A stretch of DNA of 64,000 nucleotides from Eucalyptus grandis (taxonomy: Eukaryota > Streptophyta > Magnoliopsida > Myrtales > Myrtaceae): positions 34,298,844-34,362,843 of the forward strand of contig NC_052613.1 in the NCBI RefSeq assembly GCF_016545825.1, written 5' to 3'. Of the stretch, positions 12,300-25,515 are shown one piece after another. A program made the position numbers and the translations under genes. The stretch's first letter is position 1, and the number at the start of each line of letters is the position of its first letter. The notes beneath the pieces were generated by a model. The model searched no databases. It saw nothing but the letters and a program-made list of their open reading frames with translations, and was not told the origin of the DNA.

Positions 12300-13391
12300 C
12301 GTGGTGGTTCTAGTGATTCTGGTGCGTAGGATTGTCCACATGCTTGCTACGCACGAGCATCATTGTATCGTTGTACGAGAAATTTAGTGAGGCATTTTTT
12401 TTCACGCGAGAATTGGGTCGCTTCTCGAGCCCCTTTTGAAGGTGGTCTTTATAGCTTTTTGTGGATGAGTTTAGGACAGTAAGTTGCGATTGGCTTACGC
12501 TTGTTGCTCGGAATTATAAGTGCGCCAGGGTAAGTTCCCGATTGTACGGCCTGGCCTGCCTCCGTGGGTTGCTTGCGCCGTCTATCTAGAACAGTTTTGT
12601 TCTCGGATTGGAGCTATATTACTCTGTAGATGCGTTGAGAGGTATCGTAACCAATTTCTTTAGAGTTGGGTGGAGCGGTTTTTTAAGAGTTTGCTGTAAG
12701 TTGTCGTGATCGTGAATATACTACAATTGGAAATGAACCTCAGTAGAGGCTAATAGGTGCAGTTGCCACCTTAGTTGCTAGTTGTGTAATTTTCATAAGT
12801 TTCGTAGTGCATTTTAGGGAGTTTCTTAGTAAAATTACTTAGTTTGCCAAGCTCACTCTCGTATTGAGATTCTACAAATTCTTTTGCGACTTCTGCTTAG
12901 CCTAAAAGCTTTGCATAGGCAGCTGCCAAAGTCTAATGAAAGTTACAATATTGGATGAGAAATGCATGAAATAGAGATTATGTAATTTCTATACGCTCCC
13001 TGTAATAAAGAGGACATGAATATCGTCTGTATCGGATGACGTAACATGATAAATAATTATAATTAGTTTAAGATGTGCACAATAAAAGGCTTATATGAAG
13101 AGTTTCCTCCATATATGCACAATTATCAAAAAAACAAAAACTAAGGGAAATATTAGAATTATCTCTAGGAATATCATTTGCATTTCTTGCACAGCATTAT
13201 AAGCAAGCAAGAATATTCATAACTTTGATTGCACGGAGAAACAAAACACTTGAGGTACTTTTCTTTTCCACGACCAAATGAATTCTCTTTTTCTTTTTTT
13301 TTAAAGAGAAAGTATGAAATGGACATTTTGCTTCTTTCACTAACTGAACACAGACATTTATCTAGAATTCAAAAAATTAAAGAAAATTAGA
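12300..13391. other. Non-coding stretch, no gene recognised
   Basis: This lies between the solo LTR and the Athila element. The first half is mixed in composition and the second half is AT-rich with short T runs. I see no domain, tRNA fold or repeat structure that I can name. Confidence 0.5.
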
Positions 13392-13396
13392 GAAAG

Positions 13397-14509
13397 TGAT
13401 AACTCTATAAAAGTATAGTTATTTTACCTATTTTAGGCAACGAATAAGGCAACATATGAGAAAATATTTGGATTTTCTTCTAATTATTTTAATTTTCCTT
13501 GTTTATACAGCATAATAAGATATTGAGAAGATAAGGGAAAAAAATGACAAAAATCAGGAATTCAAATAAGAAAGCATTGGAAGTTGGATATTAAATCGGG
13601 GAATCCTTGATTTTGTTCCTTAATTTTATCTGCAAGCGTTGGAAGATAGATATCAAATCACAAATTCTCTAATTTACTCCCTGATTTTAAGCAAAAAAAA
13701 AAAAAAGTAATTATCTAGGGATAAGGGTTTTGGATGTATCCTATAAATAGGATTGCGTGGAGAGTTTGAGGGAACAGCTAGGCTTTTATTTTTAGATCGT
13801 TTTTCATTGGGAGTTTTTCAAACATTTTGAAGAGAAGACAAAAAGTGGTTATAGAATTTTTATTCTTTGATTCAAGATGTTTGGTTTAATTTATATTTTC
13901 GTTTCTTCTTCTACTTGTTCTAATTTTCTTTTGTTAGGGCTACAATGTTGCCTGACCATGATTATGTGAATTTCGTGATTTTTATGCATGCAAGTGATTT
14001 CATTCATGTAAGTTATAAGTTATTGTGCTTAGTGCTTTTAAATGACCGGCCACCACTTGAATGATCTGATTTGCATGTTTAAGACCGAAAAGTGATAATA
14101 TGCAATTGATCCTTATAATATAGAACCACGAATTAAACATGGTTAGGGATATCACATTATTTGTGTAGTTTTTGGTGATAAAGTGATCCAAAAGACTAAT
14201 TGTAAGTCGGAAATATTCATTGATTTTAATGCATTTATGTTTATTTAAATTCACTTAGAGATATAGTGGATTAATAAACTGAGTAGGCTTGCTATTAATT
14301 TACTACGGTTAGTCTCCAAATTTTGCTTTTAAGATTTTTAGTTTTGATTTATTTTCAATTCTATTTTGATTTGTTAGATAAATTTTAGAATTAATCTCTT
14401 TTTACTATTTAATTTGTTTATTAATTATCAATCCCCGTGGGACAATACAATTTCTCATCATTATATTACTTGGTTGACAAGTTCACTTGCGTTTAGAATT
14501 TTACGAACA
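13397..14509 (+). repeat. Athila 5' LTR
   Basis: This 1113-bp LTR matches 34757-35944 along its length, for example TGATAACTCTATAAAAGTAT at the start and TTCACTTGCGTTTAGAATTT near the end. The right LTR has about 80 extra bases near 35640-35720, an indel that arose after insertion. Confidence 0.9.
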
Positions 14510-14515
14510 AGTTTT

Positions 14516-14533
14516 TGGCACCATTGCCGGGGA
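14516..14533 (+). other. Athila primer-binding site
   Basis: The 18-mer TGGCACCATTGCCGGGGA lies six bases after the LTR. It differs at two places from the TGGCGCC...GCCGGGGA primer site typical of Athila/Tat elements, which is complementary to a tRNA 3' end. The changes fit decay. Confidence 0.85.
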
Positions 14534-14631
14534 TTGTTAGTTTAATACTAATTAATATTAATATCAGATAATTCTAAGTTAATCTAGTTTTCATTTTATT
14601 TTTATTATTTTTTTAGAATGTACATCAGTTT

Positions 14632-16077
14632 ATGACACAGAACCAACAAGGGAAACTTATTGAGTTTGATCCAAAAATCGAATGTACATTTAGAAGGCAA
14701 TTAAGAGAGTAGAGAAATCACACTAAGAAGATGACAGATGATGAGAATGAAAATCCACATAGAATCTTGAGAGATTATGTTGCCCTGATTGTTTAGGGCA
14801 TCACATCAAGCATCAAAAGACCTGCAATTCAAGCAAACAACTCTGAGATCAAACCATCCTTCATTCAAATGCTTCAACAATCGGTGCAATTTAGTGGGCT
14901 ACCAAGTGATGATCCAAACATTCACATCAATGCTTTTCTTGAAATATGTGACACTATTAAATATAATAGAGTTATGGATGATGCTATTAGATTGAAATTA
15001 TTTACATTCTCTCTGAAAGACAAAGCTAAGAGTTGGCTTTCTTCTGTTCTTGCAGGATCGATCACTACATGGAATGATATGGCTAAGAAATTTCTTGGTA
15101 AGCTCTTTCTAGTTGCAAAGTCTGTAAAGATGCGTAACGATATTACTAATTTTATGTAGATGGATAATGATCATTATATGAAGCATGTGAAAGACTCAAA
15201 GAATTTCTTAGGAGATGCCACGTCATGGCCTACCCGTATGGATGCAGGTACATACTTTTTATAATGGGTCTAGTGCAAATCTTCGTTCCATGATTAATGC
15301 AGCTGCAGGAGGAACTCTAAATAATAAAACACCAAAAGAAGCCTAAAATCTATTAGAGGAGATGGCATCCGATAGTTATCAATGGCCTATTGAGAGGTTA
15401 CCAATGCTGAAAGCTAACAGAGTTCATGAAGTGGATGCTTTCGCTACAATTGCTGCACAATATGAAGCACTCAACAAAAAGCTAGATAACAAGAGTGTTT
15501 CAGCCATGAAACTTTAGAATTTTACATGTGATTTTTGTGGTGGAGGACATGTTAGCATAAAATGTCAGGCAGGTAACCTTTTTTCACAACCTACTGAAAA
15601 TGCTAATTTTGTTGGGAATTTTAACAAGTCACAGAATAATCCCTACTCAAATACGTACAATCTGGGATGGCGCAATCATATAAATTTTTCATTGAATAAT
15701 CAGAATGTGACAAGACCATCGAGATTCAAACTATCAGAAGAGACGAAGTCAAATCTATAAGATATAGTCATCAGACTTACTAACACCACTCATGATTTCA
15801 TCAAGAGCATGAATGTGAGATTTCAAAACCAAGAGACTTCAATCAGAAATCTAGAAATGCAAGTGGCTCAGTTAGCAAACATGATGTTAGGGAAGCAACA
15901 AGATTCTTCACCTAGCAACACAGAGAAAAATCCAATTAAAAACATAAAGGTTATAACCTTGAGAAGTGGTGAACAAGTGGGAGAAGAATATGCTAAACCA
16001 GAGATTTTCAAAGACAAAGAAGAGGAGATCAATAAACAACTAGAGGAGGCAGGTAAAGTCAAACCTTTTTCCAAATA
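14632..16077 (+). pseudogene. Athila gag, decayed
   Basis: Reading starts at ATG 14632. The recognisable Gag core covers about 14869-15159, with the blocks FLEICDTIKYN, DDAIRLKLFTFSL and KSWLSSV in the order seen in plant Athila Gag. A CCHC zinc knuckle (CDFCGGGHVSIKC) lies near 15530-15570, and a QNQETSIRNLEMQVAQLANM coil at about 15827-15890. In-frame stops occur early (near 14709), near 15157 and later. This protein would have formed the nucleocapsid and bound element RNA. Confidence 0.85.
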
Positions 16078-16079
16078 AT

Positions 16080-16620
16080 TCTGAGCCATTTGTGCCACCA
16101 GTTCCATTCCCTTAGCGACTCCAACAACATAAATAGATAAGTAATTTTCTAAATTTCTTAATGTATTTAAAAAATTGCACATTAACATTCATTTTGTAGA
16201 TGCCTTAGTGGAGATGCCTAGTTATGCAAAATATTTGAAGGAGATTTTGGCAAACAAAAGGAAACTGGAGAATTATGAAACTGTGAAGTTGAATGAGGAG
16301 TGTTTAGCCATCCTACAAAACAAATTACTTCCAAAGTTAAAAGATCTAGGGAGTTTTACTATTCCTTGCATTATTAGGATTCTTTGAAAATGCATTGTGT
16401 GATTTAGGTGCAAGCATTAATTTGATGCATTTTTCAGTTTTCAAGAAATTAGGATTTGGCTAGATAAAAGCAACCATAGTGTCACTTCAATTGGCTGATC
16501 AATTAATTAAATATCCAAGAGGTATTATGGAAGATATTTTGGTAAAAGTTGACAAATTTATCTTTCCTACAAATTTCATAGTTCTTGACATTGAGAAAGA
16601 TTTTCTAGCAACATGAAGAG
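16080..16620 (+). pseudogene. Athila protease region, decayed
   Basis: The block MPSYAKYLKEILANKRKLEN is the conserved lead-in to the Athila protease. It is followed by NALCDLGASINLMHFSVFK near 16388-16445, where DLGAS is the retropepsin active-site loop. A frame change between them and stops near 16460 and 16614 make it inactive. Confidence 0.8.
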
Positions 16621-16789
16621 CCCTTATTAATGTATAATAAGGGAAGTTGATTCTTAGAGTTCAAGATGATCTTGTTTCCTTTAATGTTTTTAAAGCAATG
16701 AAATATCCATCCGATGATCATTTTTCTTTTAAAGTTGAGATAGTTGACAAGTTGGCAATAAGGTTTTTCAATAAAATATTTTCAAAGAT

Positions 16790-18060
16790 CCACTTGAAGC
16801 ATGTTTATTTTGGCAGGGATAGAAATTGAGAATGAGGAGATAAAGGAGCACACAAATTTCATGGAGGCAAGTCCACCATATTCAAGACGAAAGGCAATTA
16901 AATTTGAAGAGTTTGGACAACATACAAAAAAGCCTAAACCGTTAATTGAAGAGCCTCCAATTCTTGAACTCAAACCTTTACATTCTCATTTGAAATATGC
17001 TTATTTAGATGAAGTTTCTTCTTTGCCAGTAATTTTATCTTCTTCTTTGACAGACTTGATGGAAGAGAAATTGCTTAGAGTGTTGAGAAAGCATAAAGGT
17101 GCAATTGGATGAAATATAGCTAATATCAAGGGAATTAGCCATTCCTTTGCATGCACAAAATTTTGATGAAAGAACAATACAAACCCACTATCCAACCTCA
17201 GAGGCGTTTGAACCCAAAGATGCAAGAAGTAGTGAAGCTAAAATAATTAATCTACTTGATGTAGGTATAGGTATCATCTATCCTATCTTTGATATTTCTT
17301 GGGTAAGTCCTGTACAAGTTGTAACAAAGAATGCGATATGACTGCTCAGAAAAATGACAATAATGAGTTGATTCCAACTAGAACAATTACTGGGTGGCGT
17401 GTGTATGGATTACAGAAAATTAAATGATGCCATTAGAATTTTCCTTTACTATTTATTGATAAAATGTTAGAAAGACTTGCTGGACATGAGTTTTATTGCT
17501 TTCTTGATGGATATTTCAGGTCTAATCAAATTCCTATTACACTAGAAGATTAAAAGAAAACTACTTTCACATGTCCCTATGGTACTTTTTTTTTTTTTTA
17601 GAAGAATGCCGTTTAGTCTTTGTAATACGCTAGCTACTTTTCAGAGATGCATGATGGCTATTTTTTCTGATATGGTTGAAAAATATATTAAGATTTTCAT
17701 TGATGATTTTTCCATTTTGGATTTATCATTTGATTCTTGTTTAAATAATTTGGCTTTGGTCTTATAAAGATGTGGGGAGCCTAACCTTGTTTTGAATTGG
17801 GAGAAGTGTCACTTTATGCTGTAGGACAGAATAGTGCTTGGGCATAAAATTTCTCGAAACGGAATAGAAGTCAATCGAGTCAAAGTGAAGATCATTGCAA
17901 AATTGCCTCTACCAACATCTGTGAAACTTGTCTGGGGATTTTTGGGGCATGTAGGATTCTACAAGTGATTTATAAAAGAATTTTCAAAGATTGCTAAACC
18001 TCTTTCTAATCTTTTAGAAAAAAGATGCTCATTTTTAATTTTTTTGATGAATGCATGCAG
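16790..18060 (+). pseudogene. Athila reverse transcriptase, decayed
   Basis: Blocks in order: HLKYAYLDE near 16990, DISWVSPVQVV near 17290, CMDYRKLNDA near 17404, RRMPFSLCNTLATFQRCM near 17602, and the catalytic FIDDFSI near 17697, then VLGHKISRNGIEV near 17834. FIDDFS is the Athila form of the YxDD box and keeps both aspartates. The frame is broken by several stops and a T-run expansion at 17590-17599. Confidence 0.85.
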
Positions 18061-18069
18061 GCTTTTAAC

Positions 18070-19088
18070 ATGTAAGAGGAAAAGTTACTTTTGACACCAA
18101 TTATGGTAGCACCAGATTGGAATCTACCTTCTAAGAAAATTTGAGCTTTTCAAATCATATACTATGCCAGTCAAACATTGTCAGGTACACAATTGAATTA
18201 TTCAACAACAGAAAATGAACTTTTGACGATAGTTTTTGCTTTTGATAAATTTCGTTCTTATTTAATTAGCTAAAAAATTATAATTTATTTTGACGATTCT
18301 GCTCTTAAGTATATGCTTGATAACAAAGAATCAAAACCTTGATTGATTAGGTGGATTCTATTACTACAAGAATTTGATTTGGAAATCAAAGATAATAAGG
18401 GAACTGAAAATTTAATTGCAGATCACTTGTCAAGAATTTTAAATTCAAAGGAAAATGTAAGACCAATTTTGAAAAAGTTCCTTGATGAGAAATTTTTTTC
18501 CATCAAATCCACAAAAATTCCCTCATACTTTGTAAATTGTTTGGTAAGTAATATTCTTCCTCTTGAACTATCATATCAAAAGAAGAAAAAAATTCATTTT
18601 TGATGTTAAAAATTATTTTTGGGAAGAATCTATCTTGTTTAAAGTATGTACAAACCAGGTTATAAAGAGATGTGTTCCAGACGAAGAGAAGGCAATCATT
18701 CTACATCATTGTCACGACGGAGAGGCAAGTGTCCATTTTGGTGCCACCAAAACTACAACTAAGATTTTACAATTTAGATTTTATTGGCCTATATTTTTTT
18801 AAGATACATACTCCTATGTCTCTTCATGCGATAGGTGTTAGAGAACTGGAATTATCTCAAGGAAAAATGAGATGCCTTTAAACGAACATTATTGCATATA
18901 AATTATTTGATGTTTGGGGTATTGATTTCATAGGATCCTTTAAACCTTTTTTATGGGAATTTATACATCTTAGAGGTTGTGAAGTATGTGTCTAAGTTGG
19001 TAGAAGCTGTAGCATTGTCAACAAATAATGCTAAGGTCATGGTCAAATTCCTTAAAAAAAATATTTTTACCTAATTCGGCACTCCTAA
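18070..19088 (+). pseudogene. Athila RNase H and first part of integrase
   Basis: RNase H is represented by LNYSTTENELLTIVFAFDKF near 18195 and by [20 protein letters not shown] near 18368-18430. The integrase zinc-binding segment (HHCHDGEASVHFGATKTTT, then FYWP) lies at about 18701-18790. The core runs up to TPK, where the coding sequence is cut by the solo LTR at 19089 and resumes at 32516. Confidence 0.85.
19084..19088. repeat. Target-site duplication CCTAA (left copy)
   Basis: CCTAA lies just before the solo LTR (19089) and again just after it (32516-32520). Removing the insert and one copy restores the Athila integrase reading from FGTPK into AIIIDRGTHF. Confidence 0.9.
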
Positions 19089-21772
19089 TGTCATGCCCCG
19101 AACCTCGAGTACGCACACATCCCACTATGGCCAATAGAAATGCGACGTCCCAAGATGCATCACCGACCCATTCATTTTATTGCACATGCGGAAGCAGATA
19201 AATAATCCCTAGACAAAAACTCAATTGGGATAGAAAAATAGGATCATACTTTCAAAAAAGAAACCACACTTCTTTATACACAACTTGCTAGATCATTTAC
19301 AATACTAGTCTATTTACACAGGCCCGCAAAAGTAGAAGGACTACAGTCCACTAAACGATTAAACCCTCAACTAAAGACCCCAGAGTCTCCTGGGGACTCG
19401 GACTTGGATTCGCCACTAATCCATCAGGAGAGTCAGATGTACCCTCGTCATAGGCAACCTCAGACATCGATGCAGGGACCTCAACATCCTGAAGAGGGCC
19501 CTCCCTGGGTCCATTGTACCTGCTACGGTACCACGCCTTGAATCGATGGGGTAACCTTTGAGGTAGACCAGTATCAACCCAAACGATGGTCCTCACAAGC
19601 TTATAGATCCGGCTCCTTAGCCCCAGGAGTAGGTGTGACATCCCAGATTTTCAATCATGTTTCTATTGAATAAATCGGGCATTTCATTGACGCGTCTATC
19701 GGGCTATTCTCAAAACTGATCATTCTAGAGATAACTGGACTATCTGAGGAAACCATTAAGAATTTTAAGGCAAATAGACTTAAGAATTCGACCAAGAATC
19801 GGCTACTTGACCGTACTCATCTTTAGAGGTCATTATGGCACAGATATAAGTTGATTTGAGATCAGAGATAGGTTGGTTCGACGAGATATATGGCTAATCG
19901 TGGGTGACACCACTAAATTGGAAAATTCTTGTCGGCCGGCACTTGACTGATTTTACTATTGTTTTGGTACCTTGTGTCGTATTTGGGTCATCGAGATTTT
20001 CATGACAATCGAGAGTCGCCAATGAGTCGAGTGGGTTCATTGTGGCTCGAAGAAAATCGACCATGGGTCATTTGCACTGCAAAATTCTGAAAGTTACCCG
20101 GTAGTCTAGGTCACGCTAAAAACGCGTCGAATGGAAATTAACCGTGAATTCGAACCCGATTTTAGAAATTGAAAGTTTTGTGGTGTCACGAGCAATTTTC
20201 GGAACGTCGACTTAGTCTCGAAGATTTTTCGGAGATTCCGAGATTTTTACGGAAAATTGTTTCGGATGATTCGGAAAATTAACGGAAATTTGTACGGGCC
20301 AAATTAAAGGAAATTTTCATTCTCAAGCCGAGCCTTTGAGTGTCAAATACTTACAAAAAATTGTTCGGGATTTTTCTTCGTCAAAATTGGACCTCAATTT
20401 GGGAATTTGAGCGATGGAATTGAAATTAAAGTTGTGAAATTTGGTTTTGAATAAGGGGCTGGAATTTTGGGCATTTAATTGGATAATGTATGGATTTATC
20501 AAGTGGAAAGACTTAGGGAACATGCAATCAATGTATTGGATTGAGTTGCTTGACTTTGGGGCCCTCCACCAGCTGCTTCTCCTGCACGCCAAGACCACTG
20601 CCTCATCCTCCTTCGAACACCTTCTCTCTCTCGATCCCTCATCTATCCTGCCTTGTTTCTGTTTTTGCTCTCTCAATTTCCTTTCGTCTTCTTCTGCTTG
20701 GACGACCATCTTCAGTCGTTCCCTTTGGTCTTCGCACCTACAGCTCTCTCCCTCAACGCCTCTCTCCGCTCGCCAATCAACCGCACGCCCGCACACCACC
20801 GGCGCCCCCACCTTCGTTTGTCTCTCTTGCCACACGTCCGAGCCTCCACTTTACTCGTCAACAACAGCAACAAGCGAAGCCTTTGGTTGGACTGAGCAGC
20901 CTTGCCTTGCTGCCACTTGGCAGCGTCGGCTCTTTGTTCGGTCAACAAAGCCGAGTTGAAGACCACCGGCGAAGCTTCTCCTCTTTGCCACGCCAATTGA
21001 AGCCCGAAGCTGCGGCAGATCGATCCGCCCATTTCTCCTCTTGCGTGTGTCTTCGGTCAACTAAAGTCCATGCGCCCGGCCACCGAGTCAGCGAAGTCGC
21101 ACGCCCGAAGCCCGTAATTTCCAGCGTCTTCGGCCCATTCAAAGCGCAGCCCAACATTAGTTCAGTCCGTCGATTGGTTCGCGTGAATTTTGGGCCCATC
21201 TTCAAATCGAAAAGCCCAATATGACTCAGCCTGTGAGCGGTTGATCAATTTGAGGCCCAAGTCCGCAAGTGCAGCCCATCTTCTGTTTTCAGCCCACAAG
21301 ACCAAGAGGCCCAGCAACCCGAAGCCCAGTTGCGAAGCCCAATCCAGCGAGGCCCAAGCAAGTTCGGCCCAAGCCCAGCTTTTTCTGTGGGCTTGCGAGG
21401 CTTGTAGGCCCAGCCCGAGTGTTCGTCGACGCCGCCGAAAGTCCGGGTTACGGCCGCCGTCGCGTCGCCGTCGTGATGATCCAGTCCCTGCTTTTAATCA
21501 AGTGAGTAATCTCACTAATCCTTGCTTAGTAGACTAATGATGCTTAAGGGTTAGTTAGATTTAATTAAGTGCAATTAGGTGGTTAGATTAGTTTAGAACA
21601 ATCAAATTAGTGACTGAATGATGCATGTTAGGTGGTTAGACTTAATCATTAGCAAGTAGAGAGCTTCTAATATTTATTGAATGCATCTCGGGATTTTTCC
21701 CGACCCGTTTGCTTAAATTAGGCATTACGGGCCTAAATTGAATTTTTAGTGTTTATTTATTAATTTTTGAAT

Positions 21773-21807
<35 letters not shown>

Positions 21808-22049
21808 TTTTTCGGAAATTAGGTGGGCTAGCCAACGACCGAAATTCTATGCGATTGTCGTGGTGCAATCTGTTTATTTATTTGAGTACTGGTTTGTGGA
21901 AAATTAGTGAGTTGATGAGTATGTGGGGATTTATCCCAAAATTAATTAGTGTTGGTATTCAATTAGAATTTGACTGTGAAAGGTTATGAGTAGAACCTCA
22001 AAAGCGCCAAAGTATGGCTGTGCCGGTGGGGCCGAGTTTTGCCACCGAA

Positions 22050-22210
22050 TTTGAATCGGTCGCACCCGTTGGGCCGTAAATTGCCACCTATTAAAGGTCG
22101 TGCCTGATAAGGCCGTAATCTGCCACCTATTGAAGGTCACGCCTGATAAGGCTATAATTTGCCACCTATTAAAGGTTGCGCCCATTGGGCCGTAATTTGC
22201 CACCTAAAGA
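22050..22210. repeat. About 39-bp minisatellite in the 5' LTR
   Basis: About four units of the type GCCGTAATCTGCCACCTATT plus AAAGGTCGCGCCTGATAAG. The 3' LTR has the matching array at about 28850-28995. It lies between the predicted donor at 21502 and the acceptor before 22539. Confidence 0.9.
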
Positions 22211-22538
22211 ATGGTCGAGTGGGACCGTAAAGTTATTGAATGTTGAAAGTTGTCGAGTGGGACTATGTTTTCCACCTATACTTAAGTTGTGTCCTAAGAA
22301 CCGTGATTCGTATTTGGGAATCGAGTTAGAATAATTGAAGTGATCGGAAGTGGTATTTTTAATATGTAATCGACTAGGTCGATTGATTAATGATTTGATC
22401 TGATGTCGTAATCTGATTGATTGAATTGAAATGATCGGTGAATGGTTCAACTGACATGTAATCGACTAGGTCGATTGATCAAAATATCGATCTGTGATGT
22501 GATTGCTAGGGTGCCTATTGAATTGTGCTAATATGCAG

Positions 22539-22556
22539 GTGGAATCTGAGGCCAAG
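22539..22556 (+). other. Candidate 18-nt micro-exon in the LTR
   Basis: The 18 bases GTGGAATCTGAGGCCAAG follow TAATATGCAG and precede GTAAGTC, so both splice signals are near consensus. Equivalents occur at 29328-29345, 30060-30076 (minus), 59314-59330 and 62165-62181. An upstream donor GTGAGT lies at 21502 and a downstream acceptor CATTTTCAG ends at 22680. Splicing is inferred from conservation only. Confidence 0.5.
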
Positions 22557-23083
22557 GTAAGTCTTCTAACCCATGCGTGTATAGGCAGCCCGGTTAGCGT
22601 ATTGGTTTCCTAATCAAGTCTTAGTGGGGTAGAACTTGCTGAGACATAGTCTCATCCTGGTTGTGGGACAACATTTTCAGGACCCTGGTGAGGATCCTGA
22701 GGAGAAAGAAACCGAAGAGGAATACCTAGAGGAGAACCCTGATGATGATCCGAGTACAACCCAGATGAGGACTATGATCCCATCCTCTTTGTGAACCCTG
22801 TTTATAGATGGTTGAGTGTGAGACTAGACCTTTGTGAATAGTATGGTAAATTACTTTGTGGTGTGGTTGTATAAAAGTTTGGTTGTGAATTTCGATATGA
22901 AAAATATGGCCCTACTTTTCTATCTCATTGTTTTATTGTCTGGGGATTATAATTGCTTCCGCATGTGCATATTAAAATGAAAAATGGTCGGCGGTACGTA
23001 GTCCTGGGATATCGCTTTTAAATTTGACCAAAGGTAAGGGATGTGTGCGTGCCTAAGGATTGGGGCGTGACATCCCCTTTTTG

Positions 23084-23096
23084 TGGTATCAGAGCC
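23084..23096 (+). other. Primer-binding site (initiator tRNA-Met type)
   Basis: TGGTATCAGAGCC lies 11 bases after the LTR end. TGGTATCAGAGC is the standard primer site complementary to plant initiator methionine tRNA and is used by many chromoviral Gypsy elements. Confidence 0.9.
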
Positions 23097-23276
23097 AGGT
23101 TAAGGAATTGGAGTGATAAGGTGCGATGATCTATGGGATAGTAGTAAGAAAGGCCTTTAAATTCATGCCGGTGCATGTCTGTGGTAGCTGAATGCTAGAA
23201 TTGCTTGTTGTTTGGGTCACTCTGTTTCTAATTCGTAGTGGAATTGGAAGCAGGCTCTAGTAGATAAAGTTGAGCC

Positions 23277-24560
23277 ATGAGTGACCAGGAGCCGAGGACT
23301 CCTGCAAAGAGGGCCGGTAGGGCCGTGACTCGGGGCAGAACGCCAACCAGGGCGGTGCCTGAGGAGGTCGTGGTAAAGTGCCAGCTGTGGCTAGCGCTAG
23401 TGGTGAAGCACCACCTCCTGTTGGTGCTGGGGTAATAGCCCCTGATGATCCTAAGTTCGATGGGATCATGCGTGTACTTGAAGCCTTGGGTAACAGAATA
23501 GATCAGCAAGCTGCTACAATTGAAGCCGCCACTCAGGCCGCTGCTACCGCCGCTGTTACTGCTGTTGCTAATGCCGCCCCTGCTGCTGTACCTGCAATTG
23601 CACCTGCCGTAGCTCCCGCCGTAGTAAATGTTGAAGGTCCACCAGGGATAGTGGTCGCTGCAAGACCAATCTATAAGCTGGTGGAGCATTTCCTAAGATT
23701 AAATCCACTGATGTTCACCGGGATAGGAGATCCCGAAGCTGCTTCTTCATGGGTTCAGAAGCTCGAGAAAGCATTTGCACTGCTGATGTGCAATGAGACG
23801 GAGAAGGTAATCTTAGCAACTTACCAGCTGGAGGGAGTTGCGAACACTTGGTGGATGACTACCTGTGAAACGTTCCCAGAAGGCGTTGTCCAAGAGTGGA
23901 ACACTTTCCGTGAAGCCTTCAATGATAAGTATTTCTCCGAGACTGCTAGAGAGATGAAGATGGCAGAATTCCAACGTCTTTGCTAGGGTTCCCTATCTGT
24001 TGATGAGTACGAGGCGAAGTTCGCTGAACTTTCGCGATATGCCCCCGAGTTAATTGAGAATCTTGTGAACCGAGCGAGGAGGTTCAGAGATGGATTTAGA
24101 CCGGACATGAGGAGTGCCTTAGTCCTTTTGGATCTGAAGACTTACAATGATCTATATCGGAGAACTCAGAAAATTGAGAAGGATCAGAATGACAGAGCCG
24201 CCTTGTCTGGATCAAGGTTCAGTTCTCATAGAGACAACATCCGCCAAGGAAAGAGGCCTATGCCTGGAAACAGATTCCGGATTCTGCCCATCAGGGAGGG
24301 TGGAATTGGAAAAACAGGGTCCAGCCAGAATGGTGTGTCGCCTGTGTGGAAGGCAACATGGATCCGCCCCATACCATTCTAGAACCAGTACTTGTTTTGG
24401 GTGTGGCCAGTCGGGTCATATAGTCAAGGACTGTCCTAGAAGACAGGGGAGACCACATTAGTTGCCACCGCCGCAAATGGGCCAGATCAGAGGGTATGCC
24501 CCTCAGAATGTGCCACAAGGAGGACAGCTGAGACCTCCAATTTAGGGCACTGTGCATGCA
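23277..24560 (+). pseudogene. Tekay-like gag, near-complete but broken
   Basis: Gag starts at ATG 23277 (MSDQEPRTPAKRAGR). A frame change near 23360-23375 moves it into the frame reading ASGEAPPPVGAG and KFDGIMRVLEALGNRIDQQ. An alanine-rich stretch follows, then the Gag core (FTGIGDPEAASSWVQKLEKA, TWWMTTCETFPEG). An in-frame TAG occurs near 23983. The rest continues to a CCHC knuckle, CFGCGQSGHIVKDC, near 24389-24430. Gag of this family forms the particle and binds genomic RNA; this copy cannot make a full-length product without suppression. Confidence 0.85.
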
Positions 24561-25515
24561 ATTACACAGGGTCAGGCCGAAGTTGTGCCTGACATAATCA
24601 CAGATATGGTTCCGTTGAATGGACTGCTAGTTCAGAGATGAATCGAGTTATGCACTGAGCAGAAAGGGCAATGTTCCTAGAACAATTATATCAGAGTGGC
24701 GCAGTAGAATTTTGGTTAAGTTTATAAAACTTCAGTTGTTGTAATGAAGTCATATAAAGCAAAATCACTGGTTGTAGTTGTACTTGAATCCTTTGCCTAT
24801 GTATAACTTTGATACCATATATGAAAAGGTTTAGCTCGAGGAGCTTTTGTTGTAAAGAATTGTTGTTGCAATGTGATATAGTTTAATCCGTCGAAGGAAG
24901 TTATATCTAAGACAGCGTTATGAGTTAGAATTTTAGAAGAACGGTGATTGAGATGTCCTGTATCACCCTGGAAAGACGCTTTAAGTCACGGGTACAACGA
25001 GTCGGAAGTCTTCAATTGCCCATATGGTGATCAAGGAATGGAAGTTACTCGAGAGAGCTCAAGATTCGATTTTCAAATTTGGAGTAGGCCACCTTTCAAA
25101 CCTTATGGCCACCCTCAGAATTGGACCTTCGGTCCAATTTAGGATCTAGACATTTTAGTTGATAAACACAAATGTTAAAGAAATCCTGCAGGAGGATACC
25201 GGTACAAGAAAGGTTGACTTTCAAATTTCGAAAAAGGGAATGCCAAAGTATTGTGGGTGATGATAGAGTCAAACAGTACGGAACTTGAGGAAGAGACTTG
25301 GTCAAGAATTCACAGTGGCAGTTGCAGTATTCGACCATACAGTGTGAGGTAGGTAGACCGATATGAAGATAGTTATCGTCGGACAGGTTGCAAGTGTCAA
25401 ATGTGCTAGTAAGTGAAAGTTCAATAACGCAAGCCAAGAGAACATTTATAATCACTCAAGAGTCTCGAGTGGGAATGGAAGTATATCACGATGGAATGTT
25501 GCGATAGGTTTACCA
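24561..25515 (+). other. Non-coding stretch replacing protease, RT and RNase H
   Basis: Chromoviral Gypsy elements carry about 2.5-3 kb of protease, RT and RNase H here. I find none of their hallmark blocks (DSGA, YxDD, DxSG). Only about 950 bases lie between the gag knuckle and the integrase fragment. Confidence 0.7.

Larger units (their letters stand above)
19634..23072 (+). repeat. 5' LTR (3439 bp) of the nested Tekay-like element
   Basis: It contains a pyrimidine-rich, GC-richer segment at about 20560-21480, a TTTA microsatellite (about 21776-21811, longer than in the 3' LTR), a 39-bp minisatellite and splice-like signals. The long overlapping frames at 20323-21537 are not conserved as proteins: the 3' LTR copy breaks them with indels. 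Confidence 0.9.

Noticed and set aside
20323..21537. Open frames of 100-227 residues in the 5' LTR
   Set aside because: They lie in a GC-richer, pyrimidine-rich part of an LTR, overlap on both strands, and the 3' LTR copy breaks them with indels.
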